Both the position numbers and the translations under genes were made by a program. The notes under the pieces were generated by a model. It did no database searches. It had not been told where the DNA came from and saw only the letters and a program-made list of their open reading frames with translations. 64,000 nt of DNA from Apoda limacodes. Lineage: Eukaryota > Arthropoda > Insecta > Lepidoptera > Limacodidae. Within the stretch, counting starts at the first letter, position 1. Each line of letters opens with the position of its first letter. Positions 34,637 to 44,047 of the stretch are shown piece after piece. The DNA lies in the NCBI GenBank assembly GCA_946406115.1, contig OX291545.1:30313153-30377152 (forward strand), read 5' to 3'.

Positions 34637-37600
34637 CACCGCCGTCTTAAACTAAGTTGGGGCCCTTGGGCACACAAGAATTGGAGGCCCTTTTGGAAAG
34701 TAAAAAACGCGAATTATACTAACATTTTTAAAATAAGTTTAATCATTTATTATAGGTAAATCAGATACAGTATGATGTTATATGTCATTAATGATATTCG
34801 AATGCTGCTATTTTTTGGTTCTGATTACGATAATGGTTTCTTTCGGGATTTTTGTTGAGCAAAATCTTCTATTATATCATTAAAGTCAATGTTTTGAAGG
34901 ATATCACTTTCAATGCACATAATCGACAAATTACTTCATTTAATAATTCATTTTTTATTCTCTTAAGCTGCGAAAATGATCGCTCGCCACTACAATTGGT
35001 AACCATCAGGCAAAGGAATATTCTTGTAGCAATTTCTATGTTCGGAAAAGTTTCTTCCAATTTATCTGCTTTTATTAAGTTATGTAAGGTTGAGATATTT
35101 AAATCCGCCGATTGCTTTGCTATGTTTTTTACATATTGACTTAAATGAAAACATTCTGTTTTGAACTCATCTGCATTTATGTCTTCATGATAAAATTCTA
35201 CAAATTCTTTGCATTTTTTGGTCAACTCATCAGATTCTATTGTTGTTAACTGACAAAGAAAACTAAATCGACAATCAATTTCTTGGTATGCTGCCGAACG
35301 TTTTTTTAGATGTGTAACTAATGTGTCAATTATGGGAATGAAAGTATCTACACGAAACTTTTCCTTGCCTCTCAACTGTGCCGCCTCTGATGATCCTTCA
35401 AAAAAAGTGATGCGTGTGCTGCGAAATCTTTTTCTTTCAAATGTGTCTTTGTAGTCAGCATATGGATTTTTTTCTTTAGCAGCCGTTTCATACTGATCAA
35501 AATTATCGCGTGCGGTATTGGCATAACTGATCAGAGACTCGTAAAGTTTCGTTACAACGTCCATGGTCATAGTGCTATTCTGTAAACTTAGACTTGTTTT
35601 ATTCATGATTCCCAAAAGATCATTCCATATTTCCGTTAGAAGAGCAGTCTCAAATTTTTCCATTTTTTTTGCTAGGCTCTGGGCTTCCTTTCTAGTGTCT
35701 CCTGGTTGATTAATGTCACTTGCGATTGAACACAATGCTTTAGAAATATTTGAATAACCATTTTTCAAAGCATTAATAGCATTGGCACGTGCAGACCATC
35801 TAGTTTCCGAAAGAGACTTCAAGACTGTATTTGCACCTAAATGCTCTGTCAAAATTTTCCATCGTTTTGTCGAAGCCGAAAAAAAGTTAAACAATTTTTG
35901 TACAAATTGAAAGAATGTTACTGCTTCAGTGACACACTCAACAGCCTGAACACCCACTAAATTTAGCGAATGTGCCGCACATGGAACGTAAATCGCAAAT
36001 TCACAAACTTCTTTTATTCTTGACTGAACACCAGAGTACTTTCCAGACATATTAGATGCATTGTCGTAGCTCTGCCCGCGACAATCTTTTATAGAAATAT
36101 CAAGGCTTTCAAAAAAGTTTAAAATGGTATCTGCTATATATTGCGCATTATGTTCATCCATAGGCAAAAATTGCAAAAATCTCTCAATAGGCTGTCCGTC
36201 TTTTACGTATCTAACTATAAAAGTCAGTTGGTCAACGTGGGACAGATCTGGTGTAGAATCTACGCTAATAGAGTAGTACTTTGCTGTTTTAAGTTCTTTG
36301 ACAATGGTTTTCAAAACTTGCTGTCCCAAATTAATAAATTCATTACAAATATTTGCCGATAAATATGATGTATTTCCTTTTCCACGATTTCCGCAGTTTT
36401 GTATGTGATCAGCAAGAAACGGATCAAACTCACTAATCAGTTCTAAGCATCCCAAATAATTCCCATTATTTTGCGATCCTAATGTCTCATTATCACCACG
36501 AAAAGCAAGACCTCTTGAAGCCAAAAATTTCACTACTGCAACAATCCTCTTAAGTACATTCTTCCAATAGTTAATATCTCTATTATATTGGTACAGCAAC
36601 TCAGTATCAATTCGTCCAGTAGTTTTTATTCTTGCAACATAATTCATCATAAATTCCCTGTGCTGTAAACTGTTCTCATGCTCTATCAATAAGTTACTTA
36701 TATGCTTCCAATCTTTATATCCATTAGGAGAACTTAAATTATGTCCAGCACCAGTAGTGGTATTAAGTAGACGGCAGCAATAACAGTATACAGATTTCTT
36801 TGCTGGTGAATAAAGAAGCCATTTTCTTTCTAAAGACTCACCATTCGTCAATTTACGAATAAAAATATTTTTTGTCAAGCATCTTGTTTTAGTTTTACCA
36901 TTTGAATCTGGAAAACTAGTAGAAGTTTCGGAGAAGTCACTGTTTATATTTTGGAAAAACTCTGGCCCTTTTCGAATCCAAATATCACGGACTTTTTCCG
37001 GTAAAATGTCGTCACAATAAGTACCAGGGTCAGGAGACACAGATACATTCTCTAAGCTTGCAGTTATTGATTCACAGTAGGTTGAAGTCAATGGTTTTGA
37101 ATCTAATGTGTGATTGTCATTTTCGTCACACGTAAACTCTTTTTCCTGGTGACATTCAGAGGTACTTTTGTCTTGCGGTGATGAGAATGAATAATCTCTC
37201 GGCTTATTTGTTTCTTCAACCGTAAAAAACGAAGTGAGCTTTGGAAGTTTTTCTGTTATTTCTTTTTGAGCTGTAACTTTTTTTCTCTTTTGTGAACCAC
37301 TTAAATATATTCTTTTTGACATAATGAAATAATGTTTCAACGAACCACATACGAACAAATCAAAACTTCTGTTTATCTTACTCAATTTTAAATATAACAC
37401 GAAACAAAATAACTCCACTCACTCATAGACTGAAAGTTTAATACATCATTCGGGGATTCCCCCGACCATAGACGATGTCGACATTTATGTTAGGCCTTGT
37501 TTAGACGATTGCGTGAGTGATCGCTAGATGGTGTACTTAAGAAATTAGGTCGGATGCGTTCGGAAATATTATTAATTAATTTTTTTCGGCACTTCAAATA

Positions 37601-38080
37601 ATGCCAAAAGCGACCTCGTATGACGCATAGTAGCCGATATAAACGGCGTTAAAGTTTTTTGGCTTTGGTTTTCAGTTTAAATAACATTAGAATATATTTT
37701 TCAGTATAGGGACATGCTTGCGCCATCCCGCGGTTGGAATACTGGACTAAAATAACGTTACCGATTAAGCAATTTCGACGCTAGCGCTTCAGTTGTTGGA
37801 ATCCCGGACTACAAATCCATAGGCGTCTCTCGGCCTCAGCTTCCAGATAGAAATGAGCCTTCTTGGACCGTCTGTCTTCGTTGATATAATGGCGTAGTTT
37901 ATGCCATGTAAATAGCTTCTTATAAAGTTACTAATTTGCGAAAAAAAGTAATGTCTAATGTGTCCGACAAAAATGTTTTGAGAATAAATGGTAGAGAGAA
38001 ATTTAGGTCCTTCGGGGGCCCCCCTGAGAACGGGGGCCCTGGGCACGGGCCCCGTGTGCCCTTATGGTAAAGACGGTATT
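34637..38080 (-). mobile_element. hAT transposon (ZMYM1-like), 3.4 kb, inside the LINE
   Basis: GGCGACAGC is present on both sides (34628-34636; 38081-38089), giving an 8-9 bp target duplication. The LINE endonuclease reads through if the element is removed (VREDICCR | RLHSLEDRDLS). The ends carry the inverted motif CCGTCTT and GGGCCC-rich subterminal blocks. It encodes one long transposase. Confidence 0.85.
34872..37322 (-). CDS. hAT transposase, ZMYM1-like (DUF4371/TTF zinc finger), 816 aa
   Basis: A single open frame. The start at 37322 (MSKRIYLSGSQKRKK) was preferred to an in-frame ATG at 37418, since the family begins with a basic stretch near KLTSFF. Domains in order: TTF-type finger (ESLERKWLLYS, VYCYCCRLL), the RNase H-like core with SVDSTPDLSHVDQL and CRGQSYDNASNMSG, CAAHSLNL, SETRWSARANA, then the C-terminal hAT dimerisation stretch CSGERSFSQLKRIKNEL. 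After that the frame drifts: the expected ending is read in another frame (ESDILQNIDFNDIIEDFAQQ), so a small indel near 34940-34960 replaces the last ~30 residues. The catalytic core looks intact; dimerisation may be impaired. DNA transposition in the nucleus is the family role. Confidence 0.88.
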   Translation of the reverse strand: MSKRIYLSGSQKRKKVTAQKEITEKLPKLTSFFTVEETNKPRDYSFSSPQDKSTSECHQEKEFTCDENDNHTLDSKPLTSTYCESITASLENVSVSPDPGTYCDDILPEKVRDIWIRKGPEFFQNINSDFSETSTSFPDSNGKTKTRCLTKNIFIRKLTNGESLERKWLLYSPAKKSVYCYCCRLLNTTTGAGHNLSSPNGYKDWKHISNLLIEHENSLQHREFMMNYVARIKTTGRIDTELLYQYNRDINYWKNVLKRIVAVVKFLASRGLAFRGDNETLGSQNNGNYLGCLELISEFDPFLADHIQNCGNRGKGNTSYLSANICNEFINLGQQVLKTIVKELKTAKYYSISVDSTPDLSHVDQLTFIVRYVKDGQPIERFLQFLPMDEHNAQYIADTILNFFESLDISIKDCRGQSYDNASNMSGKYSGVQSRIKEVCEFAIYVPCAAHSLNLVGVQAVECVTEAVTFFQFVQKLFNFFSASTKRWKILTEHLGANTVLKSLSETRWSARANAINALKNGYSNISKALCSIASDINQPGDTRKEAQSLAKKMEKFETALLTEIWNDLLGIMNKTSLSLQNSTMTMDVVTKLYESLISYANTARDNFDQYETAAKEKNPYADYKDTFERKRFRSTRITFFEGSSEAAQLRGKEKFRVDTFIPIIDTLVTHLKKRSAAYQEIDCRFSFLCQLTTIESDELTKKCKEFVEFYHEDINADEFKTECFHLSQYVKNIAKQSADLNISTLHNLIKADKLEETFPNIEIATRIFLCLMVTNCSGERSFSQLKRIKNELLNEVICRLCALKVISFKTLTLMI

Positions 38081-38357
38081 GGCGACAGCAGATATCCTCC
38101 CGGACGAACATACATACATCGGCACGACTCATAAAATTGTGTTCGAGTTTGTAGCCGGGATAGTGAAGGTATGATGTGTCGGCCGGGCAGGATATTTGCG
38201 TCTCCGTTAGAAAAAGAATGGTCGGCTGCGCATTTTCGAGATGGTGGTGGACTGCGTTAAGATTTGCGTGAATACCCCTGATCTTGCAAAAAACCACATT
38301 ATATGTGGATAGAGTAGCCGCTGTGCAAACTCTTTTCTTTTTCTTTCTTATGGCCAT
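38081..38357 (-). pseudogene. LINE ORF2, N-terminal endonuclease part
   Basis: From the ATG at 38357: MAIRKKKKRVCTAATLSTYN, then IRGIHANLNAVHHHLE, LFLTETQIS and VREDICCR, an AP-endonuclease start. It is cut at codon CGC by the hAT insertion, and its continuation is at 34636. Confidence 0.82.
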
Positions 38358-38962
38358 AATATATAAAAAAAAGTTACTAAGACTAAGGATGAGGATTCAC
38401 TGCACAGACAGCATAGAGGACAAAAGGTGCGGTTCTAAGACTGCTGAAGCTCGTCACAGATGATACGGTTGCTGGCACGGCGGGCGGAAGGGCCCCTGAT
38501 CCCCCTCTGTTGTAGTAGCCGTGTCCACTCCGGTCTCCTTCTCCGGCACGACTACCACTTCAGATACTTTACACAGGCTGGCGAATCAGCCTCCCAGGGC
38601 GGAGATTAAGTGATCCCTGGGTTCGGGATCCCGTTCAACCTGCGGGCGGCCAGCGGTCAGCCGTTTCATCAGGTCTCCCTGACTGCCGAACCAGCACGCC
38701 GCGTCTACGCCGAGCATGACAGCAACAAGCACCGCCGGTCCTCCGCTGTCCGCGCAGCGAATCCTCAAAGAGCTCTGGCAACCTTACTCACCGCCAGGAA
38801 CACAACACTACTCAATGTTAGTGTTATTATGGCCGCGGTTTTCTGTAAGGTGGAGGTACTTCCCCAGTTCGGGCCGCTCATTCGAGCAAGTACTCGCTAT
38901 GCCCTGCTTTAGTTGTTCGGGTGGCTTATTCGAGCGAGTACTTGCAGTGCCCTACCTCTCTT
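38358..38962 (-). other. 5' UTR region of the nested LINE
   Basis: GC-rich (unlike the surroundings), with repeated CGAGTACTxGCTCGAATxAGC at 38870-38950. No ORF1 is present. LINE internal promoters lie in this position, but none can be identified by motif. Confidence 0.55.
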
Positions 38963-40010
38963 CAACATGATGATCATTTCGATTAAAAGCAGGAATGAAG
39001 CGTCTACTTGCAGTAGCTAGACTGTGTACTCTTATTAGTGATCGAGATAAGGCAGTCAAGGTTTATGGCAAACAAGCAGAAGGACTACAGAAGAAGTTCG
39101 AAGAAGTTATAGATTAATTTTAATTTAGCTAATAGCAATGAGCAAAACAAATAATGAAAGAGATGATGAAAGATGAAATTAAATACTTTTTATACTAGGT
39201 ACTTTAATTACATAATAGTTTAAAAATCAAATCTACGTTTAAACTCACTTTTCTAAAGTATGTCGTGTCACTTTGCACGGTTAGAGGTCATGGCAATGCC
39301 ATGTCAAAATAACACGAGGCTAGTCACATTTACAACTAACAAATATAGCTAATCACACTTATAATATAATTAAACAACTTACCCTATAGTTTTGGGGTTT
39401 TTCACTAGTAAGTATTTAGAACTATTTTTAGAAGCAATTTAGTATTAGGAAAAATATCTTATCTTTAATACAAAATGTATATCGCATATCTTGCCGATAG
39501 CTGGTAAGGTGTGAGTGTGCTCGAGGCAGCTAGACCGAGCGGCGCGCGTACGAAACTCGCCAAACCGATTCAGAGGTAGCCGGGCGATGATGTTAGGTGA
39601 TTAGATATCTACTAATAGAAATAATTTACTTGTCCTTTATAAGTTTTGAAAGATTTATGTTTAATGTATATTATTAGATTTATTTTTGTCTTTAAGCATA
39701 AATTGTTATATTGTTTAGATATAGAAAATATAAACTAGATTTAAGTGTTTAGAACTAATTAGTTTAGGTTTCAATATTATTAAGGGTTTATAATTAAATT
39801 TAATTAAGTTATTAAATATTTTATTTACTCCGAAGTTTTAACGTAAGCGTTACAGTTTTGCTGGCATTTATGGCTATTCTCGACTTGTCCAGTCAGCCGG
39901 AACTAATTAGTTTAGGTTTCAATATTATTAAGGGTTTATAATTAAATTTAATTAAGTTTTATTTTTATTAAATATTTTATTTACTCCGAAGTTTTAACGT
40001 AAGCGTTACA
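38963..40010 (-). repeat. Right (inverted) LTR arm, outer part, with terminal duplication
   Basis: Reverse complement of 27671-28565, almost identical (only single differences seen, e.g. ATTAGGAAAAAT versus ATTAGGTAAAAT). The end is duplicated: see 39753-40056. Confidence 0.85.
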
Positions 40011-40056
40011 GTTTTGCTGGCATTTATGGCTATTCTCGACTTGTCCAGTCAGCCGG
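39753..40056. repeat. Tandem duplication across the right insertion junction
   Basis: 39753-39900 (148 bp) and 39901-40056 (156 bp) each contain the arm end AACTAATTAG...GCGTTACA plus 46 bp of flanking Jockey LINE up to AGTCAGCCGG. The first unit has lost 8 bp (TTTTATTT) that the second unit and the left arm keep. Confidence 0.9.
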
Positions 40057-40829
40057 AGCAGAGGTTCCAGAAGTCGCTGCATTTTATTAGCTGCTAATTT
40101 AGCTTTGCGGGAGGAGGTCGTGTAGGCGCTGTCGTCCTCGTAAGGAGCTTGGAGGACGCCTTCAACGCCTTCAGCTAGACCGGCGTCATTGTGAGTAAGA
40201 ATGTCGTTGGTGAAGAGCGCATAGAGCCCCTGCTTTAATGGGTTTGCTCATTGACTCGTTGTTCTCGACCGAGACATAGAAGCTCCGTTTGTCTAGAAAC
40301 GAGGCTATTACTCGTCCGACAATCTGTGGGAGGTCCGTTTCTAACAACTTGCACATTAGACCTAAACTCGGTCGAAAGCCTTCTCCATGTCGAAAAAGTC
40401 TCCGACAGTGCACCTGCCTTGTTAAGCTTGAAGCCCCTCGTACAAGCCGGAGAGTGGTACTGTGGCTGTCTCTGAAACCAAACTGTTCAGACCCAAGCTG
40501 GATATGAGGGGATATGTAGTAGCAGGCGTTCGAACAGCTTGGCTAGATTAGACAGTAATGTAATCGGACGGTAATGTTCTGGGCGGTGACGGTCTTTCTC
40601 TGGTTTCGAGACAGCAATGATTTTGCCTTACTTCCACGCAGATGGAAAATGTCCAGCGCGTAGTATCGGGGCGGGTGCCACCAGACCCTTCCTAGGCAGC
40701 ATAATAATTGCTGTGTTGGGGTTTCGTCAGGGCCGGGTGATTTGTGCTTATTGAGTTTTGAGGCCTCCTTTCTAACCTACGGGTGAGATATAGTAATCAC
40801 CTCTGAGTGGTGGGGCTCGTACCGCGAGA
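40057..40829 (-). pseudogene. Jockey-type LINE copy 2, RT part
   Basis: Degraded minus-strand RT sequence, matching 42000-42790 of the neighbouring copy (FYVSVENNESMSKPIKAG, the KAFDR region, APPLRGDYYIS). Deletions and frameshifts run throughout. With 26890-27670 it forms the target that the inverted-LTR unit entered. Its 5' end abuts the 3' UTR of copy 1 near 40829. Confidence 0.8.
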
Positions 40830-41044
40830 AACGAAGAGCAAAGTAAAAGATTATACGCGCCAACGGGGTATCTTCTCTTACACCCTGCTGGGTGATGAGG
40901 TGCGGGTGTCGGGGGAGGGGAATTTACCTCCCACCATGACCCGGGCAGAAGCTCAGGGGTGCTAAACACCCCCGGTGAAATTTAAAAAGGCGGCCTACTT
41001 TTCAGGCCCCTTTGTGGCTAATATATTATCGCCATAAGCGATAT

Positions 41045-41340
41045 AGAAAATAGAAAAAAAAAAAAAAAAAAAATACGAGAGTAGACGCCAGAAAAGAAAA
41101 CAAAAATAGAAGCAAAATAAAACAAAAGTAAAAATAAAGCAAAACAAAAGAGCGAAATTAAAATAAAATAAAAATGAAGCAAAAACAAAACAAAAACGAA
41201 AATAAAAATAAAAATAAAATAAAAATAAAAGCGAAATAAAAACAGAAATAAAAGCAAAAATAAAATAGAGGCGAGAAGGGCAATAAGAATGGAATGGAAT
41301 GAAGGGAGGAGGGTAAGGAGGTAGGAGGATGAATAAGTAA
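41045..41340. repeat. Low-complexity (AAAATA/AAAATG)n stretch
   Basis: A purine-rich run on the plus strand, including 20 consecutive A at about 41054-41073. It is the 3' UTR of LINE copy 1 (pyrimidine-rich on its own strand). Confidence 0.7.
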
Positions 41341-41342
41341 AC

Positions 41343-44047
41343 TTATTCACCCACAGGAATAAGCTCTCGGGGGAGAGCCCTGCCTTCCGGCGGGCGGGCG
41401 TGTAGGGGTGCTATACCCCTAAGGTGTGTATGGTGACTGTTGTCCGCGCGGGTGAATAATCGTTTCGACAAACCAGATATGAACTCTGCGAGTGGCTCGG
41501 TTTTGGTGTCTCTAGCGATGGTGGAGTTGCGGACGTAGCGTCCCGCGCCGGTGATTAATCTCAGCGACTTATTTTGGACAACCTGGAGCTTACGTTTGTT
41601 GGTAGAAGATAGAAGACCGTACCAAGCAGGGGCTGCATAGGTCAGTCTCGACCGTATGTACAACTTGTACAGGCGAATTTTGGTTTTGAGTGGCAAGTCA
41701 GAGGAAAGTACCGGTCTAAGGCACGCCCGTGACGCGACCGCGCCTGCTGACACATGGTCTAGCATTTTGCGCATGCGCAAGGGGCGGTCTATAATACAAC
41801 CTAGGTACTTTACGCTGGGTTGCCACTCAATGACTTGACCTCGAAACACAAGTTTCGGTGGGAGAAACTTTTGCAGGCCGGTCAGTATTGCTGCTGTCTT
41901 GCTGGCATTAACGGCTATTCTCCACTTGTCCAGCCAGCCAGGCAAAGTGTCCAATAGTCGCTGCATTTTTTTGGCTGCTAAACTAGCTTTGCGGGAGGAG
42001 GACATATAGGCGCTGTCGTCCGCGTAAAGGGCTAGGATGACGTCTTCAACACCTTCAGCTAGACCGGAGTCACTGAGAGTGGGGATGTCGTTGGTGAATA
42101 ACGCGTAGAGCAGTGGCGATAGGCAGCTGCCTTGAGGTACCCCTGCTCTAATGGGTTTACATGCTGACTGGTTGTTCTCGACCGAGACATAGAAGCTTCG
42201 TTTGTCCAGAAACGAGGCTATTACTCGCCCGAGCATCGGAGGGATGTCCGTCTCTAACAGCTTGTGTATTAAGCCTTCGTGCCGAACTCGATCGAAAGCC
42301 TTCTCCATGTCGAGAAAGACTCCGACTGTGCGCCTGCCCTTGTTTAGCTCGAAGGCCATGTGGTGGAGCACTCGTACAAGCTGAAGAGTGGTACTGTGGC
42401 TGTCTCTAAAACCAAACTGTTCAGGCCTAAGCTGGATATGCGGGGATATCCTAAGTAATAGTAGGCGTTCGAACAACTTGGCTAAATTGGACAGCAGTGT
42501 AATCGGTCGGTAATGTTCTGGACGATGACGATCTTTCCCTGGTTTCGGGAGAACAATGATTTTGCCAATCTTCCACGAAGATGGGAAATGTCCAGTGCGC
42601 AGTATCCCATTAAAGATGCGGGTGAGTGCCACCAGACCCTTCCTAGGCAGCATGATAATCGCTGTGTTTGGAATCTCGTCGGGACCGGGTGATTTGCGCT
42701 TATTAAGCTTAGAGGCCTCCTTCCTAACCTCTTTAGGCGAGATAAAATAATCACCTCTGAGTGGTGGGGCTGGGGCCGCGAGAAACTGCTTTACGCGTTC
42801 TGTAACTCCTAGCGTGTGGGCAGGGTCGATAATGGGGTTCGGCTTAAATTGGTCCTCGAAGTGGTCCGCAAAAAGTTCCGCGCGTTCCGCTGCGTGGTAA
42901 CGGCGAATGCCGGCGGTGTCAATAAGAGGGCAAATTTGGGCGGGGATTTTAGTAATTTGTCGGGCCAAGCGATACAAAGCCGTGTCATCTTCACTAGCTT
43001 TAAAAATCGCTTGGTCCCACGAATGCTGCCTATAATTGGCGATTTCTGCCCGCAGTTCGGCGCTAAGCTTATTAAGGTCCCTCTTTGCAACTGGGCATCG
43101 TGTTTGGCACCAGTGTTTACGTAGGGCCCTCTTTTGTTGGATTTTTGCGCGGAGGTGCGCCGGTAAGAGTTGCTTACCGGAAGCTGTGGCTGAAACACTG
43201 GTGGATTCCCTTAGAGCCTGTGCAATGGCAGTTGTGAAGGTACTAACTGCCTCTTCGACTTCTAAGGGAGTGGAAATTCCACCAGCCGGGAGTTGGTAAC
43301 CCAACATGGTGCGGTGAAAGTTGGCCCAGTCTGTTGTTCTACGAGGGCTGGGGAGCGGTTTACCAGTTGCAGACACTCCAAGGACCAATAAGATTGGCAG
43401 ATGCTGAGTGTCAGTGTCGTGGAGGACCTCTAACGACATTGACCAGCTGATCTTGTGGGCTAAGGCGATGTCCAATACGTCCGGTGCGTGATTGTCCGTA
43501 GAGGGGTAGTGCGTAGGGGATCCTGGACCGATGACTAAATAGTTTTTGCTCTCAGCATCTGCTTTTAGTTCGCGGCCCGATTTGGATGAAATTCGTGAAC
43601 CCCATTGTTGGTGTTTGGTGTTAAGGTCACCTAAAATAAGTGTGGGGGTGGCATCGCAAAAGATATTGTCGATGTCACTTGGATCGAAGGGGGTTGATGG
43701 TTATATGCGGCGAAGACTTTAAGCTCCGCATTGCCGACCTTTAGTTTTACACCTATAGACCGAATGTATTTAAAATGGGGAAGGGGTAGTAATTCGTGAA
43801 TAAGGTCACGTCTAATTAATACAGCCGTACCCCTGAAGGCCATATTAGCGGGAGAAATTTCGTCTCGTCTATAGGTGAAGAAATTTGGAATGCGGAGCTC
43901 ATTCTCACCTCGGAGTTTCGTTTCGCCCAGTAACACAATGTGAACATCGTGTTCCTGGACTAACGTTCTGAGGGCGGCTGTCTTGCCGATTATGCCCCCA
44001 GGGTTCCAATACACAATTCTTAATTTAAGGCCCCGATGAGGCCCCAT
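41343..44047 (-). pseudogene. Jockey-type LINE ORF2 (endonuclease + reverse transcriptase), one frameshift
   Basis: The ATG at 44047 starts MGPHRGLKLRIVYWNPGG. The endonuclease continues with LLGETKLR and, after a single-base shift near 43687, ILGDLNTKHQQWGS and DNHAPDVLDIALAHK. The RT has the motifs FLDMEKAFDRVRHEGL, GVPQGSCLSPLLYALFTNDI and the catalytic LALYADDSAYMSSS, in frame. The C-terminal part (LPLKTKIRLYKLYIRS, APAWYGLLSS) runs to the stop at 41343. Correcting one base would restore about 900 residues, so the copy is young. It converts its RNA to DNA at the target site (family role). Confidence 0.88.

Larger units (their letters stand above)
31641..38962 (-). mobile_element. Full-length LINE (CR1/Jockey-group) nested in the right arm, itself carrying a hAT
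   Basis: The 3' end is a 28-nt poly(A) (T run at 31641-31668) plus a conserved 3' UTR. ORF2 encodes an AP-endonuclease and reverse transcriptase. The 5' UTR reaches about 38962. The arm sequence continues right after it (CAACATGATG), with at most one base lost and no clear target duplication. A hAT at 34637-38080 splits the endonuclease domain. Fragments of the same family lie at 13494-13916, 20039-20115, 47977-48260 and 52390-52490. The exact clade is not resolved. Confidence 0.85.
27671..40010. mobile_element. Composite unit with inverted ~1.27-kb LTR-like arms and GTTT target duplication
   Basis: The left end is TGTAACGCTTACGTTAAAAC and the right end is its exact reverse complement ending GCGTTACA. 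Both are flanked by GTTT (27667-27670; 40011-40014). The flanking Jockey LINE resumes in register on the two sides, so this is a single insertion. Without the nested LINE it measures about 5.0 kb: left arm 27671-28947, interior 28948-31276, right arm 31277-31640 plus 38963-40010. The arms are nearly identical over most of their length. A primer binding site and a gag-like ORF follow the left arm. A normal LTR retrotransposon would have the right LTR in direct orientation. A long-TIR DNA transposon is the alternative. Confidence 0.8.

Noticed and set aside
41018..41350. Minus-strand frame rich in F and L resembling membrane segments
   Set aside because: It is the translation of a low-complexity pyrimidine-rich LINE 3' UTR.
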